Positions 9,037 through 18,466 of a stretch of DNA of 64,000 nt are shown here, in pieces (positions within the stretch are counted from its first letter, which is position 1; each line of letters opens with the position of its first letter). Source of the DNA: Chitinophagales bacterium (GTDB lineage: Bacteria; Bacteroidota; Bacteroidia; Chitinophagales; UBA8649); the NCBI GenBank assembly GCA_020635975.1, contig JACJYT010000003.1, forward strand, positions 62,001 to 126,000. The letters are read 5' to 3'. Under the pieces are notes generated by a model. That model was not told the origin of the DNA, did not search any database, and saw only the letters and a program-made list of their open reading frames with translations. Position numbers and translations under genes: made by a program.

Positions 9037-11316
9037 TTAATCCCATTTATCATTATCCAAACGATTGTCTTCATTTTGGATAAATTTAGAACAATCTAAT
9101 TCCACCGATAATTCTCCGTCGGGTTTTTCAAAGGAAGAAACAATATTGTAGTGTAAGCTCGTGTCGGCATATACTTTCTTCATAAAAAGCGACCAAATAG
9201 GTAGCGCTGTACTTGCCCCTTGTCCTAAAGAAGTACTTCTAAATCGAATGAATTTATCATCACAACCCACCCAAACTCCTGCAAGTAATTCTGGAGTAAA
9301 TCCCATGAACCAACCGTCGGAGTTATTTTGTGTTGTTCCCGTTTTAGCAGCAATATGAAGGCTAGTAGGTATATTGTACTTAAACCTTACTCTAGCTCCA
9401 GTCACAGCGCCTGGAGGGCCATCTACCACGTTTCGCATCATTTGTGTAACAACATATGCCGTTTCCTCATCTAGCGCAGAAGTACTTTTGGCGTAAAATT
9501 CTTCAATTATATTACCATGACTATCTTCAATTCTAGTAACAAATATGGGTTCATTACTTACCCCTTTATTTGCAAAGGTAGAATAGGCTCTAATCATCTC
9601 ATAGAGAGATATATCGGCAACTCCAAGACAAATACTAGGGTAGGGTGGTATTTCACTCTCTATACCTAGTTTGTGTGCAAATTCAACTACTGCTTGACCA
9701 CTAAGCTCGTGCATCAAATAGGCTGTAACAGTGTTCACAGAACCAGCTAATCCATCCTTAATTTGCATTAATCCACCGTACTTTCCATCCGAATTTTTAG
9801 GCGTGTATTCTTTTTGAATTGGCCATCTCGGATCGTCTACTTCGAAAGTGATTAATTCATTAGGCACTTTGAAGCAAGGCGAAAATCCTTTTTCTTTAAT
9901 AGCAAGGGTGTAGATGAAAGGTTTGAAAGTAGAACCTACTTGTCTTTTGGTGTTAATATTAACGTGGTCGAATTGATTAAACTCAAAATTTGGACCACCC
10001 ACCCATGCTTTCACATAACCCGTATGCGGATCTATGGCAAGTAAGCCTGTTTGTAGGATTTTTTTGTAATATTTTACTGAATCTAAAGGACTTAGCACCG
10101 TATCTATCATTCCGGCATAAGACCAAAGCTGCATTTCTCTTTCTGTAGTAAGTAGGGTTTTTGCTGCTTCTAAACTTAGGCTTGTATCTTTCGACATTAA
10201 GCCTTTTATAACGTTGTTTTCAAGCACTTCAACTTGCTTTGGAGCAGTAGAGGCTCTATCGTATTTGTCGTAGTATTCCCAAGGGTCTTTATCTTTCCAA
10301 TGTTTAAAAAATTCTTCTTGCCAAGCACTTAAATGTTCTTGAACTGCTTCTTCTGCATATTGCTGCATTTTGGAGTTAAGGGTAGTGTATACCTTTAGTC
10401 CATCTTTATAAATATTATAGGGTTCTCCTGTGCTTGGATTGATATGCGAGCTTGCCCATTGCGTTAACCACATACGCAGCTGTTCTCGGAAGTGGGGGGC
10501 AATACCATTAATATGATTAGTTGCTTTATAATCGGTTATGATAGGTAAGGCTTGTAAGGAATCTTTCATTTCTTTTGAAATGAAATCGTAATTGTTCATT
10601 TGGAAAAGCACAACATTTCTTCTAGCTATACTATTTTCCATGTTTGATATAGGATTGTAAATCGAAGGGCCTTTTAACATTCCCACCAGTACGGCACTTT
10701 CTTCAATAGTCAAATCGCTAATGGCTTTATTAAAATAGGTTTTAGCGGCAGATTTTACACCAAAAGAGTTATGGACAAAATCTACGGTGTTTAAGTACAT
10801 GGTTAGGATTTCTTCTTTGGTGTAGGTTCGTTCTAGCATGATACACATCACCAACTCTTTAATTTTTTGAATTATTCTACCAATGGAGGTCTTTGGTTTA
10901 TCGTGAAATAAATTTTTGGCAAGTTGTTGGGTGATAGTACTACCTCCACCTCTTTTTCCTAAAAATAGGATGGCACTAAAAGTTCTTTTTAAGTCAATAC
11001 CAGAATGTTCATAAAAGCGCACATCTTCTGTTGCAATAAGAGCATCAATTAAATTTTGTGGTAATTCTTCGAAGCTAGCATTCGATCTATTCTTACTGTA
11101 ATATTTCCCAAAAGGGACATTAGAATCTTCTGCGTAAATTTCTGTGGCTAGCTCACTGTTAGGATTTTCTATTTCATCGAAACTTGGCATCTTTCCTAGA
11201 AGCCCCTTAGAAATTCCAAAAAAGAAAAGCATTAAAAAAACAAGAAAGCAAAAAAAGAGCAGCCACATGCCTCTAATTAGCTTTCCAAAATTTGGTTTGG
11301 ATTTCGTATTTGACAT
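9037..11316 (-). CDS. Class A penicillin-binding protein 1A (glycosyltransferase/transpeptidase)
   Basis: This 759-residue bifunctional peptidoglycan synthase has one N-terminal transmembrane anchor (WLLFFCFLVFLMLFFFGIS). The GT51 transglycosylase domain shows EDVRFYEHSGID, GGSTITQQLAKNLF and a later RNVVLFQM. The transpeptidase domain shows the SxxK box STFKPF, SVNT (SxN) and KTGTTQNNSDGWFMGF. The ATG at 11316 gives the normal short cytoplasmic tail; an upstream TTG at 11385 would overlap porW and is rejected. It lies 31 bases after porW and just before uvrC, so the three are probably co-transcribed. It is mrcA/ponA-like, but the exact class is not assigned. Confidence 0.95.
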   Translation of the reverse strand: MSNTKSKPNFGKLIRGMWLLFFCFLVFLMLFFFGISKGLLGKMPSFDEIENPNSELATEIYAEDSNVPFGKYYSKNRSNASFEELPQNLIDALIATEDVRFYEHSGIDLKRTFSAILFLGKRGGGSTITQQLAKNLFHDKPKTSIGRIIQKIKELVMCIMLERTYTKEEILTMYLNTVDFVHNSFGVKSAAKTYFNKAISDLTIEESAVLVGMLKGPSIYNPISNMENSIARRNVVLFQMNNYDFISKEMKDSLQALPIITDYKATNHINGIAPHFREQLRMWLTQWASSHINPSTGEPYNIYKDGLKVYTTLNSKMQQYAEEAVQEHLSAWQEEFFKHWKDKDPWEYYDKYDRASTAPKQVEVLENNVIKGLMSKDTSLSLEAAKTLLTTEREMQLWSYAGMIDTVLSPLDSVKYYKKILQTGLLAIDPHTGYVKAWVGGPNFEFNQFDHVNINTKRQVGSTFKPFIYTLAIKEKGFSPCFKVPNELITFEVDDPRWPIQKEYTPKNSDGKYGGLMQIKDGLAGSVNTVTAYLMHELSGQAVVEFAHKLGIESEIPPYPSICLGVADISLYEMIRAYSTFANKGVSNEPIFVTRIEDSHGNIIEEFYAKSTSALDEETAYVVTQMMRNVVDGPPGAVTGARVRFKYNIPTSLHIAAKTGTTQNNSDGWFMGFTPELLAGVWVGCDDKFIRFRSTSLGQGASTALPIWSLFMKKVYADTSLHYNIVSSFEKPDGELSVELDCSKFIQNEDNRLDNDKWD

Positions 11317-11347
11317 TAAGTATATTTTTTGAAAGTATAGCTTTCTA

Positions 11348-13867
11348 TTATTCGTCCTTTTTTTGCGGTCCGTTTTTGCCGCCAATATTGAGCTCTTTTT
11401 CCCCTAGTTTTAGCTTTAGTCCCTTGTTTAGGTCTGTATCTAGGTCTTTATCTTCATTCATGCTTCTTTCAATAACAGGAATTTTATCATCAATACTCGC
11501 ATCTTTAATAAGTTTGCCTTTTTCTGGACTTGGTTTATCTTCTGGAACCTCACCTCTAAGATAGGCTAGAATTTCTTCTGCTTTTTCTTTTTCAGGGCTA
11601 GCATTATGCGTAATAACAACATATTCTAGAGAGCTCATAAAAGGTTCTAAGAGCTTTTTGCCTCCAATGCACATAGCTTTTAACAAATCAAATTTTGCCT
11701 GGATTTCGTTATCTGGGAAAACTTGATTTGCGTCTTCGCATTTTAGAATACAAGCATCATAATCTTCGCTCTCGTATAAATCATAAGCACTCTGATAATA
11801 GTTTTCTAAGGCTAATTTGTCCTCTTCTTTACTAATGGATTCTGGGTTTTTGATATAGGCAGCAAATTCGCTATTAGGATATTTGTTTAATAAATCTTCT
11901 TTACATTTTTTAGCCTTAGCTTGATTATCTAATTCTGCATACAAAATGTATAGTTGATATAAATTTTCAGGTTCATACAAGTTAGATGGAAATCTTTTAT
12001 TCAGAGTTTCGAACATTTCAATGCTTTTAGGAAGATTTTCTAAACCTACCTTGTAAACAACGGCCCCTTCATAATAGGCATCGATAATAGCATTTTCCAA
12101 TGCTTTCTTTTGTTCACTTGTTTTTGGAATTGCAGCTAGCATTTCCTCATATCTTGCATCGATTTTAGAAAAATAAGCATCTTCTTGAGTATCATTTGCA
12201 AGTTCAGGATTCGAATTGTCTGCGCTTTTATCGCTTCTTCTCCAATTGTCTTCTAAAGCAATGTCTCCCCATTTTTGTTTGAATTTTTTATATCCACTAT
12301 TTCGACTTGCATCGCTATAGAAATACCAAGCATTTTTGTCTGATTTTCCACTAGTACTTGTATTGTTAAGAGCTAGTAAATCGGCTTGTTTATTTTTTTC
12401 TTCAAGTTTAATTTGAGCATCAATTTCGTCAACAGCCATCTTATAGAGATAAGCCTCTAACTCGGTACTAGGAATATTTGCCAAAGTAAGTAGACTATCA
12501 TTTAGGGCGATAGTGTTTAGTTGCATTACTAATTCATTGAGCACTTTACTTCTGTTTGAAGCTAATTCATATTCTGGATGTTCAGTACTTAAGAGGGCTA
12601 AAGAACTATCGTACAAAGCCTGAGATTTAGCGTAAGCTTCTTCTTCATAGTTCATGTTTGCCAGCGCTAGGTAAGAGATGCCTTTTTGCTCGGAATTGGA
12701 GGTAGAAACAGCAATAGACTTGTTGAAATATTTTTTTGCAGCTTCTCTATCCTGATCATCCAAAGCTAATAAGGCTTTTTCGTAGTAAAGTTGATCGTAA
12801 AAGTCTCTGTTTTTTGAATCTTTGAGCATTTTAGCTAACAACTTTTCCGCTTCTGTACTATTGTAGTTGCCGCCCCGGCTCATTTGAATTAGCTTAAGTT
12901 TGGCATAAAAAATCATATCAAAATTAGAATTTGCCTTCATGGATTTTTTGTAATAATCTGCGGCAATAGCTTTGTGATTAGTTTCCTCGTGAAGTTGGCC
13001 AAGAATAAACTGATATCTTGTTTTGTTTTTCTGCTTTTTAATTTTCTCTACGGCACTTTCTAAATAAGGAATTGCTTCTTCGTATTGATTTTGTTCCAAA
13101 TAGAGGAAGGCATTTGCAAGTTCTAAATCTTTATCGTAATTTCTAATAAAACTTTGATCCCCTCTTGTGTAGGTTAGTACGGCTTCTGCATCAGCATAAT
13201 CTTGATTACTAGCAAATGCTTTAACTAACCAAACTAAAGCTTCACTTTTAGAAGCTTCATGAAGTCCAATTTTGTTTTTTGGGCGAATATCCTTCCCTTC
13301 TTTAGCAAGCTCTATCTGCTTCTCTTCAAGTTTTTTCGCTTTTTCTTTTCGCTTTTTGTTAGCATTCTGCTTCTTGATTTTATCTTTAGATCTTGCATCA
13401 ACGCCATCATCAAAATTTGCCGTAACATATCTAAAGCAACTAATAGCGGAGTCTAAACTTCCTTGCAAATAATATGATTTTCCGATTAAAACGAAGGCAT
13501 TATCGCTCCAATTACTAATGCTATTTTCGCCATCTTTAATATATGCTTTACTTTTTTCTTTTTCTTGATGTGTTTGAATAGATAATCTTGCTTTTTCAAT
13601 GGTAGAATTTAAGCTTGCGCTTTGATTCTTTAGCTCATCTAAACTGCCATAGGCGTATAGCGGTAAAATCTCTTTATAATTTTCCTTTCTAGATTTGCTA
13701 ATTTCCCCTATTCTTACGTTGAAATTCTCATTAGCATTGAAGTAAGCGTTGTAATGACTAGTTAAATCGTGATAACTTTGCTTTACAATTCCAGCGTTAT
13801 GCTTAGCACATGAAAATGTTAAGACAGCAGCAAAAAGGAAGGATGCTATGAGTGGAATATATTTCAA
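11348..13867 (-). CDS. porW: T9SS TPR lipoprotein PorW/SprE
   Basis: This 839-residue lipoprotein has signal MKYIPLIASFLFAAVLTFSC (Cys at residue 20). The family signature follows: QSYHDLTSHYNAYFNANENF, then YKEILPLYAYGS. Many tetratricopeptide-like helical pairs fill the rest (for example SWSD-type SNWSDNAFVLIGKSYYLQG, DRSCFRYV-like repeats, ALLALDDQDREAAKKYFNKS, NLYQLYILYAEL). The C-terminus is Lys/Asp/Glu rich. PorW/SprE is needed for T9SS function and is thought to link the ring complex to the outer-membrane translocon. It is not in the gldKLMN operon but in the convergent operon, head of porW-PBP1A-uvrC. Confidence 0.88.
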   Translation of the reverse strand: MKYIPLIASFLFAAVLTFSCAKHNAGIVKQSYHDLTSHYNAYFNANENFNVRIGEISKSRKENYKEILPLYAYGSLDELKNQSASLNSTIEKARLSIQTHQEKEKSKAYIKDGENSISNWSDNAFVLIGKSYYLQGSLDSAISCFRYVTANFDDGVDARSKDKIKKQNANKKRKEKAKKLEEKQIELAKEGKDIRPKNKIGLHEASKSEALVWLVKAFASNQDYADAEAVLTYTRGDQSFIRNYDKDLELANAFLYLEQNQYEEAIPYLESAVEKIKKQKNKTRYQFILGQLHEETNHKAIAADYYKKSMKANSNFDMIFYAKLKLIQMSRGGNYNSTEAEKLLAKMLKDSKNRDFYDQLYYEKALLALDDQDREAAKKYFNKSIAVSTSNSEQKGISYLALANMNYEEEAYAKSQALYDSSLALLSTEHPEYELASNRSKVLNELVMQLNTIALNDSLLTLANIPSTELEAYLYKMAVDEIDAQIKLEEKNKQADLLALNNTSTSGKSDKNAWYFYSDASRNSGYKKFKQKWGDIALEDNWRRSDKSADNSNPELANDTQEDAYFSKIDARYEEMLAAIPKTSEQKKALENAIIDAYYEGAVVYKVGLENLPKSIEMFETLNKRFPSNLYEPENLYQLYILYAELDNQAKAKKCKEDLLNKYPNSEFAAYIKNPESISKEEDKLALENYYQSAYDLYESEDYDACILKCEDANQVFPDNEIQAKFDLLKAMCIGGKKLLEPFMSSLEYVVITHNASPEKEKAEEILAYLRGEVPEDKPSPEKGKLIKDASIDDKIPVIERSMNEDKDLDTDLNKGLKLKLGEKELNIGGKNGPQKKDE

Positions 13868-13888
13868 GGTAATTTCTTTTAACTTTAC

Positions 13889-13896
13889 TAACTTTG
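13889..13896 (+). promoter_or_regulatory. Candidate -7 box for the M23 peptidase operon
   Basis: TAACTTTG is a perfect TAnnTTTG match on the plus strand, 71 bases before the ATG at 13968. No clear -33 TTG is visible at normal spacing. It lies between porW and its own candidate promoter on the other strand. Confidence 0.35.
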
Positions 13897-13934
13897 TTTT
13901 AACTCATTTTAAGCTAGAATATTATTTTCTTACT

Positions 13935-13942
13935 CAAAAATA
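13935..13942 (-). promoter_or_regulatory. Candidate -7 box for porW
   Basis: CAAAAATA on the plus strand reads TATTTTTG on the minus strand, a perfect TAnnTTTG match, 67 bases before the porW ATG. No -33 element is evident. Confidence 0.35.
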
Positions 13943-13967
13943 ATGTTATTATTGCAGGTGTAAATTT

Positions 13968-14867
13968 ATGGCTAAAGATAAGAATATTACAAATAAAAAG
14001 ACTTTTTTAGAAAGATTAAGGTACAAGTATCGCCTAATAATTCTGAATGAAGATACTTTTGAGCAGAAAACCTCCTTACGCCTATCGCGAATGAATCTGT
14101 ATGTCTTAGGGAGTGTATTCTTTTTAATTGTAGTAGCAATAGTAACGGCTGTTATAGCTTTCACTCCTTTGAAGTATTATATGCCTGGTGTAGGCTCTGT
14201 TGATGTGCGCTCTCATTTGATTGAAGTGGAAATGTTGACAGATTCTTTGCAAGAACAGTTAGATAAGCGAAATGCTTGGTTGAAAAATGTACAAATGGTG
14301 CTTAGTGGTGAACTAGATAGTACTTTTTTTATGAGTGATAGTAGTCATAATTTTTCTACTGAGGGTATTGATTTAAATGAAGTAAGTGATGTTGAATTGG
14401 ATTTTAAAACAGAAGTTCAGCAAGAGATTGCACTACTTGAAATGCCCGTAATACCGAGTACAGAAGGAATAGTTGGTGCTAAGTATGCCTTGCATTTTGT
14501 TGCCCCAGTTAATGGTTTGGTAATTTCGGAGTACGATCAGGAAAGTGGGCATTTTGGGGTCGATATTGCAGGCATGGATAAGGAAGCGATATTGGCAGTT
14601 GAATCTGGTATTGTTATCGTTGCGGATTGGAACCCAGAAACGGGCTATGTTCTGGGCATTCAACATAAGAATAGTGCGATATCTTTTTATAAGCATAATT
14701 CCAAATTATTGAAAAAAGTTGGTAGCTTTGTTAGTAAGGGGGACGTAGTGGCATTAATGGGTAACAGTGGAGAGCTCAGCAATGGACCTCATTTGCACTT
14801 TGAACTTTGGCAAAATGGCAAGTCCTTAAATCCCCTGGATTATATTGATTTAAAAAAAATAAACTAG
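13968..14867 (+). CDS. M23-family metallopeptidase (peptidoglycan hydrolase)
   Basis: This 299-residue protein has a cytoplasmic N-terminus of about 45 residues (LERLRYKYRLIILNEDTF is a typical Bacteroidota form), a transmembrane helix (LGSVFFLIVVAIVTAVIAF), a coiled-coil-like linker, and a C-terminal LytM/M23 domain. The zinc ligands are visible: HFGVD (His and Asp) and PHLHFE (HxH), with the FYKHNS motif between. It should cleave peptide cross-links in the periplasm. It is 5 bases before the bactofilin gene; M23-bactofilin pairs are known cell-shape modules in other bacteria. Confidence 0.92.
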   Translation: MAKDKNITNKKTFLERLRYKYRLIILNEDTFEQKTSLRLSRMNLYVLGSVFFLIVVAIVTAVIAFTPLKYYMPGVGSVDVRSHLIEVEMLTDSLQEQLDKRNAWLKNVQMVLSGELDSTFFMSDSSHNFSTEGIDLNEVSDVELDFKTEVQQEIALLEMPVIPSTEGIVGAKYALHFVAPVNGLVISEYDQESGHFGVDIAGMDKEAILAVESGIVIVADWNPETGYVLGIQHKNSAISFYKHNSKLLKKVGSFVSKGDVVALMGNSGELSNGPHLHFELWQNGKSLNPLDYIDLKKIN

Positions 14868-14872
14868 GATCT

Positions 14873-15289
14873 ATGTTTGGAGATAGTAGTTCAAAAAAAC
14901 CGGTAGTGCAAGATGCTTTTTCTGCTAATACCGTTCAGAATGGCACCATAATAGTTGGACAAATTCAATCTGAAGGAAATATAAGAATTGATGGAAAGTT
15001 AGAAGGTTCCTTGAGTACAAAGGGTAAATTAGTAGTTGGAGCAAGTGGCAGAATTACTGGTGATGTGGTTTGCATGAATGCGAATGTAGAAGGGCTAATT
15101 GATGGCAAAATAGAGGTTCATGATATGTTAGTGCTTAAACAAGGGGCCAAGATAGAAGGCGATATTCAAACCAAAAAATTAGTGGTGGAAGAGGGAGCAA
15201 CTTTCAATGGTAAAATAAGTATGGGAGCTAAGATTCAAAAGGCCATTATAAAGAATGGAAATAACGACTTCCAGAAACAAGCTGTCTAA
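14873..15289 (+). CDS. Bactofilin (polymer-forming cytoskeletal protein)
   Basis: This 138-residue protein consists of a short disordered N-terminus, then a right-handed beta-helix of repeating short strands (residues about 20-120: GTIIVGQIQSEGNIRIDG, LEGSLSTKGKLVVGASG, RITGDVVCMNANVEG, KIEVHDMLVLKQGAKIEGD) and a short tail. Bactofilins assemble without nucleotide into filaments at the membrane and often position peptidoglycan enzymes. The preceding M23 peptidase is the probable partner. The gene overlaps the next one by 35 bases, indicating translational coupling. Confidence 0.94.
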   Translation: MFGDSSSKKPVVQDAFSANTVQNGTIIVGQIQSEGNIRIDGKLEGSLSTKGKLVVGASGRITGDVVCMNANVEGLIDGKIEVHDMLVLKQGAKIEGDIQTKKLVVEEGATFNGKISMGAKIQKAIIKNGNNDFQKQAV

Positions 15290-15473
15290 GGATAATTACA
15301 TAAAGTACTCTGCCATAGCATCCCAAATGCTCATTCTGATAGTGGCAGGAGTTTTACTAGGTCAATTTTTGGATAAAAAATTTGAAACGGACAAGTTATT
15401 TACTGCCATTTGTAGTTTATTTTTTGTTCTGGCTAGTATTTATTTGGCTTTAAAAGATTTCATAAAAAAGTGA
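15255..15473 (+). CDS. atpZ: AtpZ/AtpI-family small membrane protein
   Basis: This 72-residue protein with two hydrophobic helices (about residues 22-40 and 47-68) carries the family pattern GVLLGQFLDKKF followed by FFVLASIYLALKDFIKK. AtpZ/AtpI proteins help assemble the rotor ring of F-type ATP synthase or import Mg/Ca. The ATG at 15255 lies inside the bactofilin gene and is the only ATG in the frame. The stop overlaps the next GTG start (GTGA), so translation is probably coupled. Confidence 0.85.
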   Translation: MEITTSRNKLSKDNYIKYSAIASQMLILIVAGVLLGQFLDKKFETDKLFTAICSLFFVLASIYLALKDFIKK

Positions 15474-15841
15474 TACGCTTTGTTAAGCCTGTTCTTTTTT
15501 TAGTGCTAATATTAAATGCACTGATTAGTTTGCCTTCTTTTTATTTTAGTAATTACGTGTATTTACTGCTTACTATTTATACCTCTATTTTTTTTGTTCT
15601 AGCGTGGATAAATCTTTTGCTTTTCTATGATGTAATGGAGAAGATTGCCAAATGGTCAGGGCCTAAGACTATAGTTTTTGGTAATTTCATACTGAAAAAC
15701 ATTTTGTTTTTAGTATACGGATTGGTTCTCTTTAGGCTCGGATTTTTAGGAGATAAAATGGCAGTTTTGTTAGTAGCTCTTTGCTATGTTTTTTTCAGTT
15801 TACTCTTTGGTAAACTAGCTTTAAATCGCTTTAAAACATAG
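15470..15841 (+). CDS. Small four-helix membrane protein (AtpI-like position)
   Basis: This 123-residue, almost wholly hydrophobic protein has about four transmembrane segments (FLVLILNALISLPSFYFS, VYLLLTIYTSIFFVLAWINLL, NFILKNILFLVYGLVLFRL, LLVALCYVFFSLLFG). It starts at GTG 15470 and overlaps the stop of atpZ by four bases. In Bacteroidota a gene of this kind often sits between atpZ and atpB, so an ATP-synthase assembly role is possible. Here atpB does not follow: the next gene is accC on the other strand, 19 bases away. I cannot assign a family from sequence alone. Confidence 0.7.
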   Translation: MIRFVKPVLFLVLILNALISLPSFYFSNYVYLLLTIYTSIFFVLAWINLLLFYDVMEKIAKWSGPKTIVFGNFILKNILFLVYGLVLFRLGFLGDKMAVLLVALCYVFFSLLFGKLALNRFKT

Positions 15842-15860
15842 CGAACAAGAGATAATCTTC

Positions 15861-17213
15861 TTATTTCAAGATAGTATTATAGTCGAATCTTTCCATAATA
15901 CCTGTATCATAGCTTCCACTTTTAAATTCTTCATTTTTAAGTAGTGCTAAATGAAGAGGAATGGTTGTTTCGATACCTTCTACTATGAACTCATTTAAGG
16001 CTCTTTCCATTCTAGCGATAACTTCTTCTCTGCTTTTTCCTTTGCAGATTACTTTTGCTATCATAGAATCATAGAAAGGGGGCACCTTATATCCTGCATA
16101 GGCATGGGTATCCACACGCACTCCAAAACCTTTGGGGGTGTGAAAGGCTGTTATTTGACCCGGATTAGGAGCGAAATTTTTTAGAACATTTTCAGCGTTG
16201 ATTCTACATTCCATTGCGAAATTTCCTTCAGGCAAATAACTATTTCCAACTATCTTCTCTCCGTCAGCAATTTTAATTTGTTCTTTGATCAAATCGTATT
16301 GCATAACCTCTTCCGTTACGGTATGTTCAACTTGAATTCGGGTATTCATTTCCATAAAGTAGAAGTTTCTATACTTATCTACTAAGAACTCAATGGTACC
16401 CATTCCTTCATACTTAATAGCTTTTGCTGCTTTTATGGCTGCTTCCCCCATTTTTTTACGAAGTTTGTCATCCATAAAAGGAGAAGGACATTCTTCAATC
16501 AATTTTTGATGTCGGCGTTGCACGGAGCAATCTCTTTCTGAAAGATGGCAAACATTACCTCGTTTATCTCCTGCAACTTGAATCTCAATATGACGTGGTT
16601 CTACTAGGTATTTTTCCATGTACATACCATCATTACCGAAGGCTGCACCAGCTTCTTGTTTAGCAGAATTCCATGCGTTTTCAAGTTCCTCTTCCTTATG
16701 AACAATGCGCATGCCCTTTCCACCACCACCTGCTGTAGCTTTAAGAATTACTGGGTAACCAATTTTTTCTGCAATTTTCTTTGCACCATCTATGTTTTTT
16801 AGAAGTCCTTCTGATCCGGGAATACATGGAACTCCCGCAGCAATCATGGTTTCCTTTGCAGTAATTTTATCTCCCATTTTCTGAATCATTTCAGATGTTG
16901 GTCCGATAAATTTTATATTAGCTTCTTCACAAATCCTTGCAAAGCTTGCATTTTCTGCAAGAAAACCATAACCAGGATGAATGGCATCTGCATTGGTAAT
17001 TTCTGCAGCTGCCATGATATTATTGATTTTTAAGTAAGATTCAGAACCTTTCGGTCCACCTATGCAAACCGCTTCATCTGCAAATTTTACATGAAGACTA
17101 TCTTTATCGGCAGTAGAATAAACCGCAACAGATTGGATGCCCATTTCTCTGCAAGTTCTAATTACCCTAAGGGCAATTTCTCCTCTATTTGCAACTAGTA
17201 TTTTTTTAAACAT
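15861..17213 (-). CDS. accC: Acetyl-CoA carboxylase, biotin carboxylase subunit
   Basis: This 450-residue ATP-grasp enzyme carboxylates biotin on AccB in the first step of fatty-acid synthesis. It shows the N-terminus [20 protein letters not shown], the glycine-rich ATP loop [30 protein letters not shown], the catalytic [14 protein letters not shown], and MECRINAEN. Length matches the usual 445-450. It lies 77 bases after accB in the yceD-rpmF-fabH-efp-accB-accC run, so it is probably expressed with ribosomal and lipid genes. Confidence 0.97.
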   Translation of the reverse strand: MFKKILVANRGEIALRVIRTCREMGIQSVAVYSTADKDSLHVKFADEAVCIGGPKGSESYLKINNIMAAAEITNADAIHPGYGFLAENASFARICEEANIKFIGPTSEMIQKMGDKITAKETMIAAGVPCIPGSEGLLKNIDGAKKIAEKIGYPVILKATAGGGGKGMRIVHKEEELENAWNSAKQEAGAAFGNDGMYMEKYLVEPRHIEIQVAGDKRGNVCHLSERDCSVQRRHQKLIEECPSPFMDDKLRKKMGEAAIKAAKAIKYEGMGTIEFLVDKYRNFYFMEMNTRIQVEHTVTEEVMQYDLIKEQIKIADGEKIVGNSYLPEGNFAMECRINAENVLKNFAPNPGQITAFHTPKGFGVRVDTHAYAGYKVPPFYDSMIAKVICKGKSREEVIARMERALNEFIVEGIETTIPLHLALLKNEEFKSGSYDTGIMERFDYNTILK

Positions 17214-17290
17214 GGTTTGGCTGTTTTTTAGGAATACTTTTGAAAAACTTTGTGCACTATGACCAGCTTGATCAGCACGGAGTATTCATG

Positions 17291-17788
17291 TTAAGCGGGG
17301 TCGATTAGGAACAGGGCTTGATCAAATTCTACAGGAGTTTGATCATCTGCAAGAACCTTTACAACGGTACCACTAATTTCACACTCAATTTCATTAAACA
17401 ACTTCATCGCTTCAATAATGCAAACTACGTCGCCTTTATTTACTTTATCGCCAACTTTCACAAAAACTTCTTTATCTGGTGAAGGTTTTCTGTAGAAAGT
17501 ACCTACCATTGGCGATTTGAATTCAATATATTTTGAATTTTTTTCTTCCGAGACCTTTTCGGTTTTTTCTGTTTTTGCCACTGGACTTGCCTCTACTGGA
17601 CTTGCGCTAGGCGCAGGAATTGCAGGACTTGGACTTGGCACACTAGTTACAAACTGAGTAGTACCTTTCCCTTTAAAGAAATCTTTAGATCGAATGGTGA
17701 TGCTAAAATCTCCTTGTTCTAATTTAAATTCTGCTATTTGAGAATTGTCTATTAGTTTGACTAAGTCGTGTATTTCTTTATTATTCAT
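17291..17788 (-). CDS. accB: Acetyl-CoA carboxylase biotin carboxyl carrier protein
   Basis: This 165-residue carrier has an N-terminal helix-strand domain ([20 protein letters not shown]), a flexible linker rich in Pro, Ser and Ala (residues about 48-85), and the biotinyl domain with the biotin site [10 protein letters not shown] (Lys129). The thumb-like insert [14 protein letters not shown] is present. It carries biotin between the AccC and AccA/AccD active sites. It is next to accC and 26 bases after efp. Confidence 0.96.
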   Translation of the reverse strand: MNNKEIHDLVKLIDNSQIAEFKLEQGDFSITIRSKDFFKGKGTTQFVTSVPSPSPAIPAPSASPVEASPVAKTEKTEKVSEEKNSKYIEFKSPMVGTFYRKPSPDKEVFVKVGDKVNKGDVVCIIEAMKLFNEIECEISGTVVKVLADDQTPVEFDQALFLIDPA

Positions 17789-17814
17789 AATTACATCCTT
17801 TGGTTTGGAATAGA

Positions 17815-18378
17815 TTACTTTGCTCTTTCTAAGTAGGCACGAGTGGTAGTATCCACTTTAATTTTTTCTCCCTCATTAATAAATAAAGGAACGTTGATTA
17901 CTGCACCAGTTTCTAAAGTTGCTGGCTTTGTAGAATTTGTAGCGGTGTCTCCTTTAACTCCCGGCTCACTGTAGGTAACTTCTAAAATAACACTAGAAGG
18001 TAGCTCACAGGTTAGTATTTGCTCATTGTTGGAGTTATAAAGAGCTTCAACATCCATTCCTTCTTTCATTAAATCATTGTTTTCGATTAAGTTTTCAGGA
18101 ATACTTATTTGCTCGAAACTTTCACTATTCATAAAATGGAAACCCATATCATCTTTATATAGGTATTGAAACTTTCTTCTTTCCACTCGAACTTCATCAA
18201 TTTTATGTCCAGATGGCCAAGTGTTATCCACCACTTTTCCATTGGTTAAGCTTTTAAGTTTTGTTCTTACGAAAGCAGGACCTTTGCCTGGTTTAACGTG
18301 TTGAAATTCAACAACGGTATACACGTCGTGATTGTAATTCATGCATAAGCCGTTTCTAATATCAGAAGTAGATGCCAT
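17815..18378 (-). CDS. efp: Elongation factor P
   Basis: This 187-residue, three-domain protein rescues ribosomes stalled at polyproline. The tip of domain I reads [10 protein letters not shown]; Lys32 is at the place modified in other species (beta-lysyl-Lys34 in E. coli). Domain II/III signatures are [20 protein letters not shown] and [20 protein letters not shown], followed by YLERAK. No modification gene (epmA/epmB, earP, ymfI) is visible in this window. It lies between fabH (88-base gap) and accB. Confidence 0.97.
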   Translation of the reverse strand: MASTSDIRNGLCMNYNHDVYTVVEFQHVKPGKGPAFVRTKLKSLTNGKVVDNTWPSGHKIDEVRVERRKFQYLYKDDMGFHFMNSESFEQISIPENLIENNDLMKEGMDVEALYNSNNEQILTCELPSSVILEVTYSEPGVKGDTATNSTKPATLETGAVINVPLFINEGEKIKVDTTTRAYLERAK

Positions 18379-18466
18379 AAAAATCTTGTTTAATTTAAGC
18401 TTGTAAAAGTAAGGTATTTTTTAGAAAAGAGATTTAAAATTAGTCTTTTGTTGCCAACATTATTAT

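Noticed and set aside
11144..11564. Plus-strand frames over the porW-PBP1A junction
   Set aside because: Shadows of Lys-rich and hydrophobic segments on the minus strand; no start context or homology.
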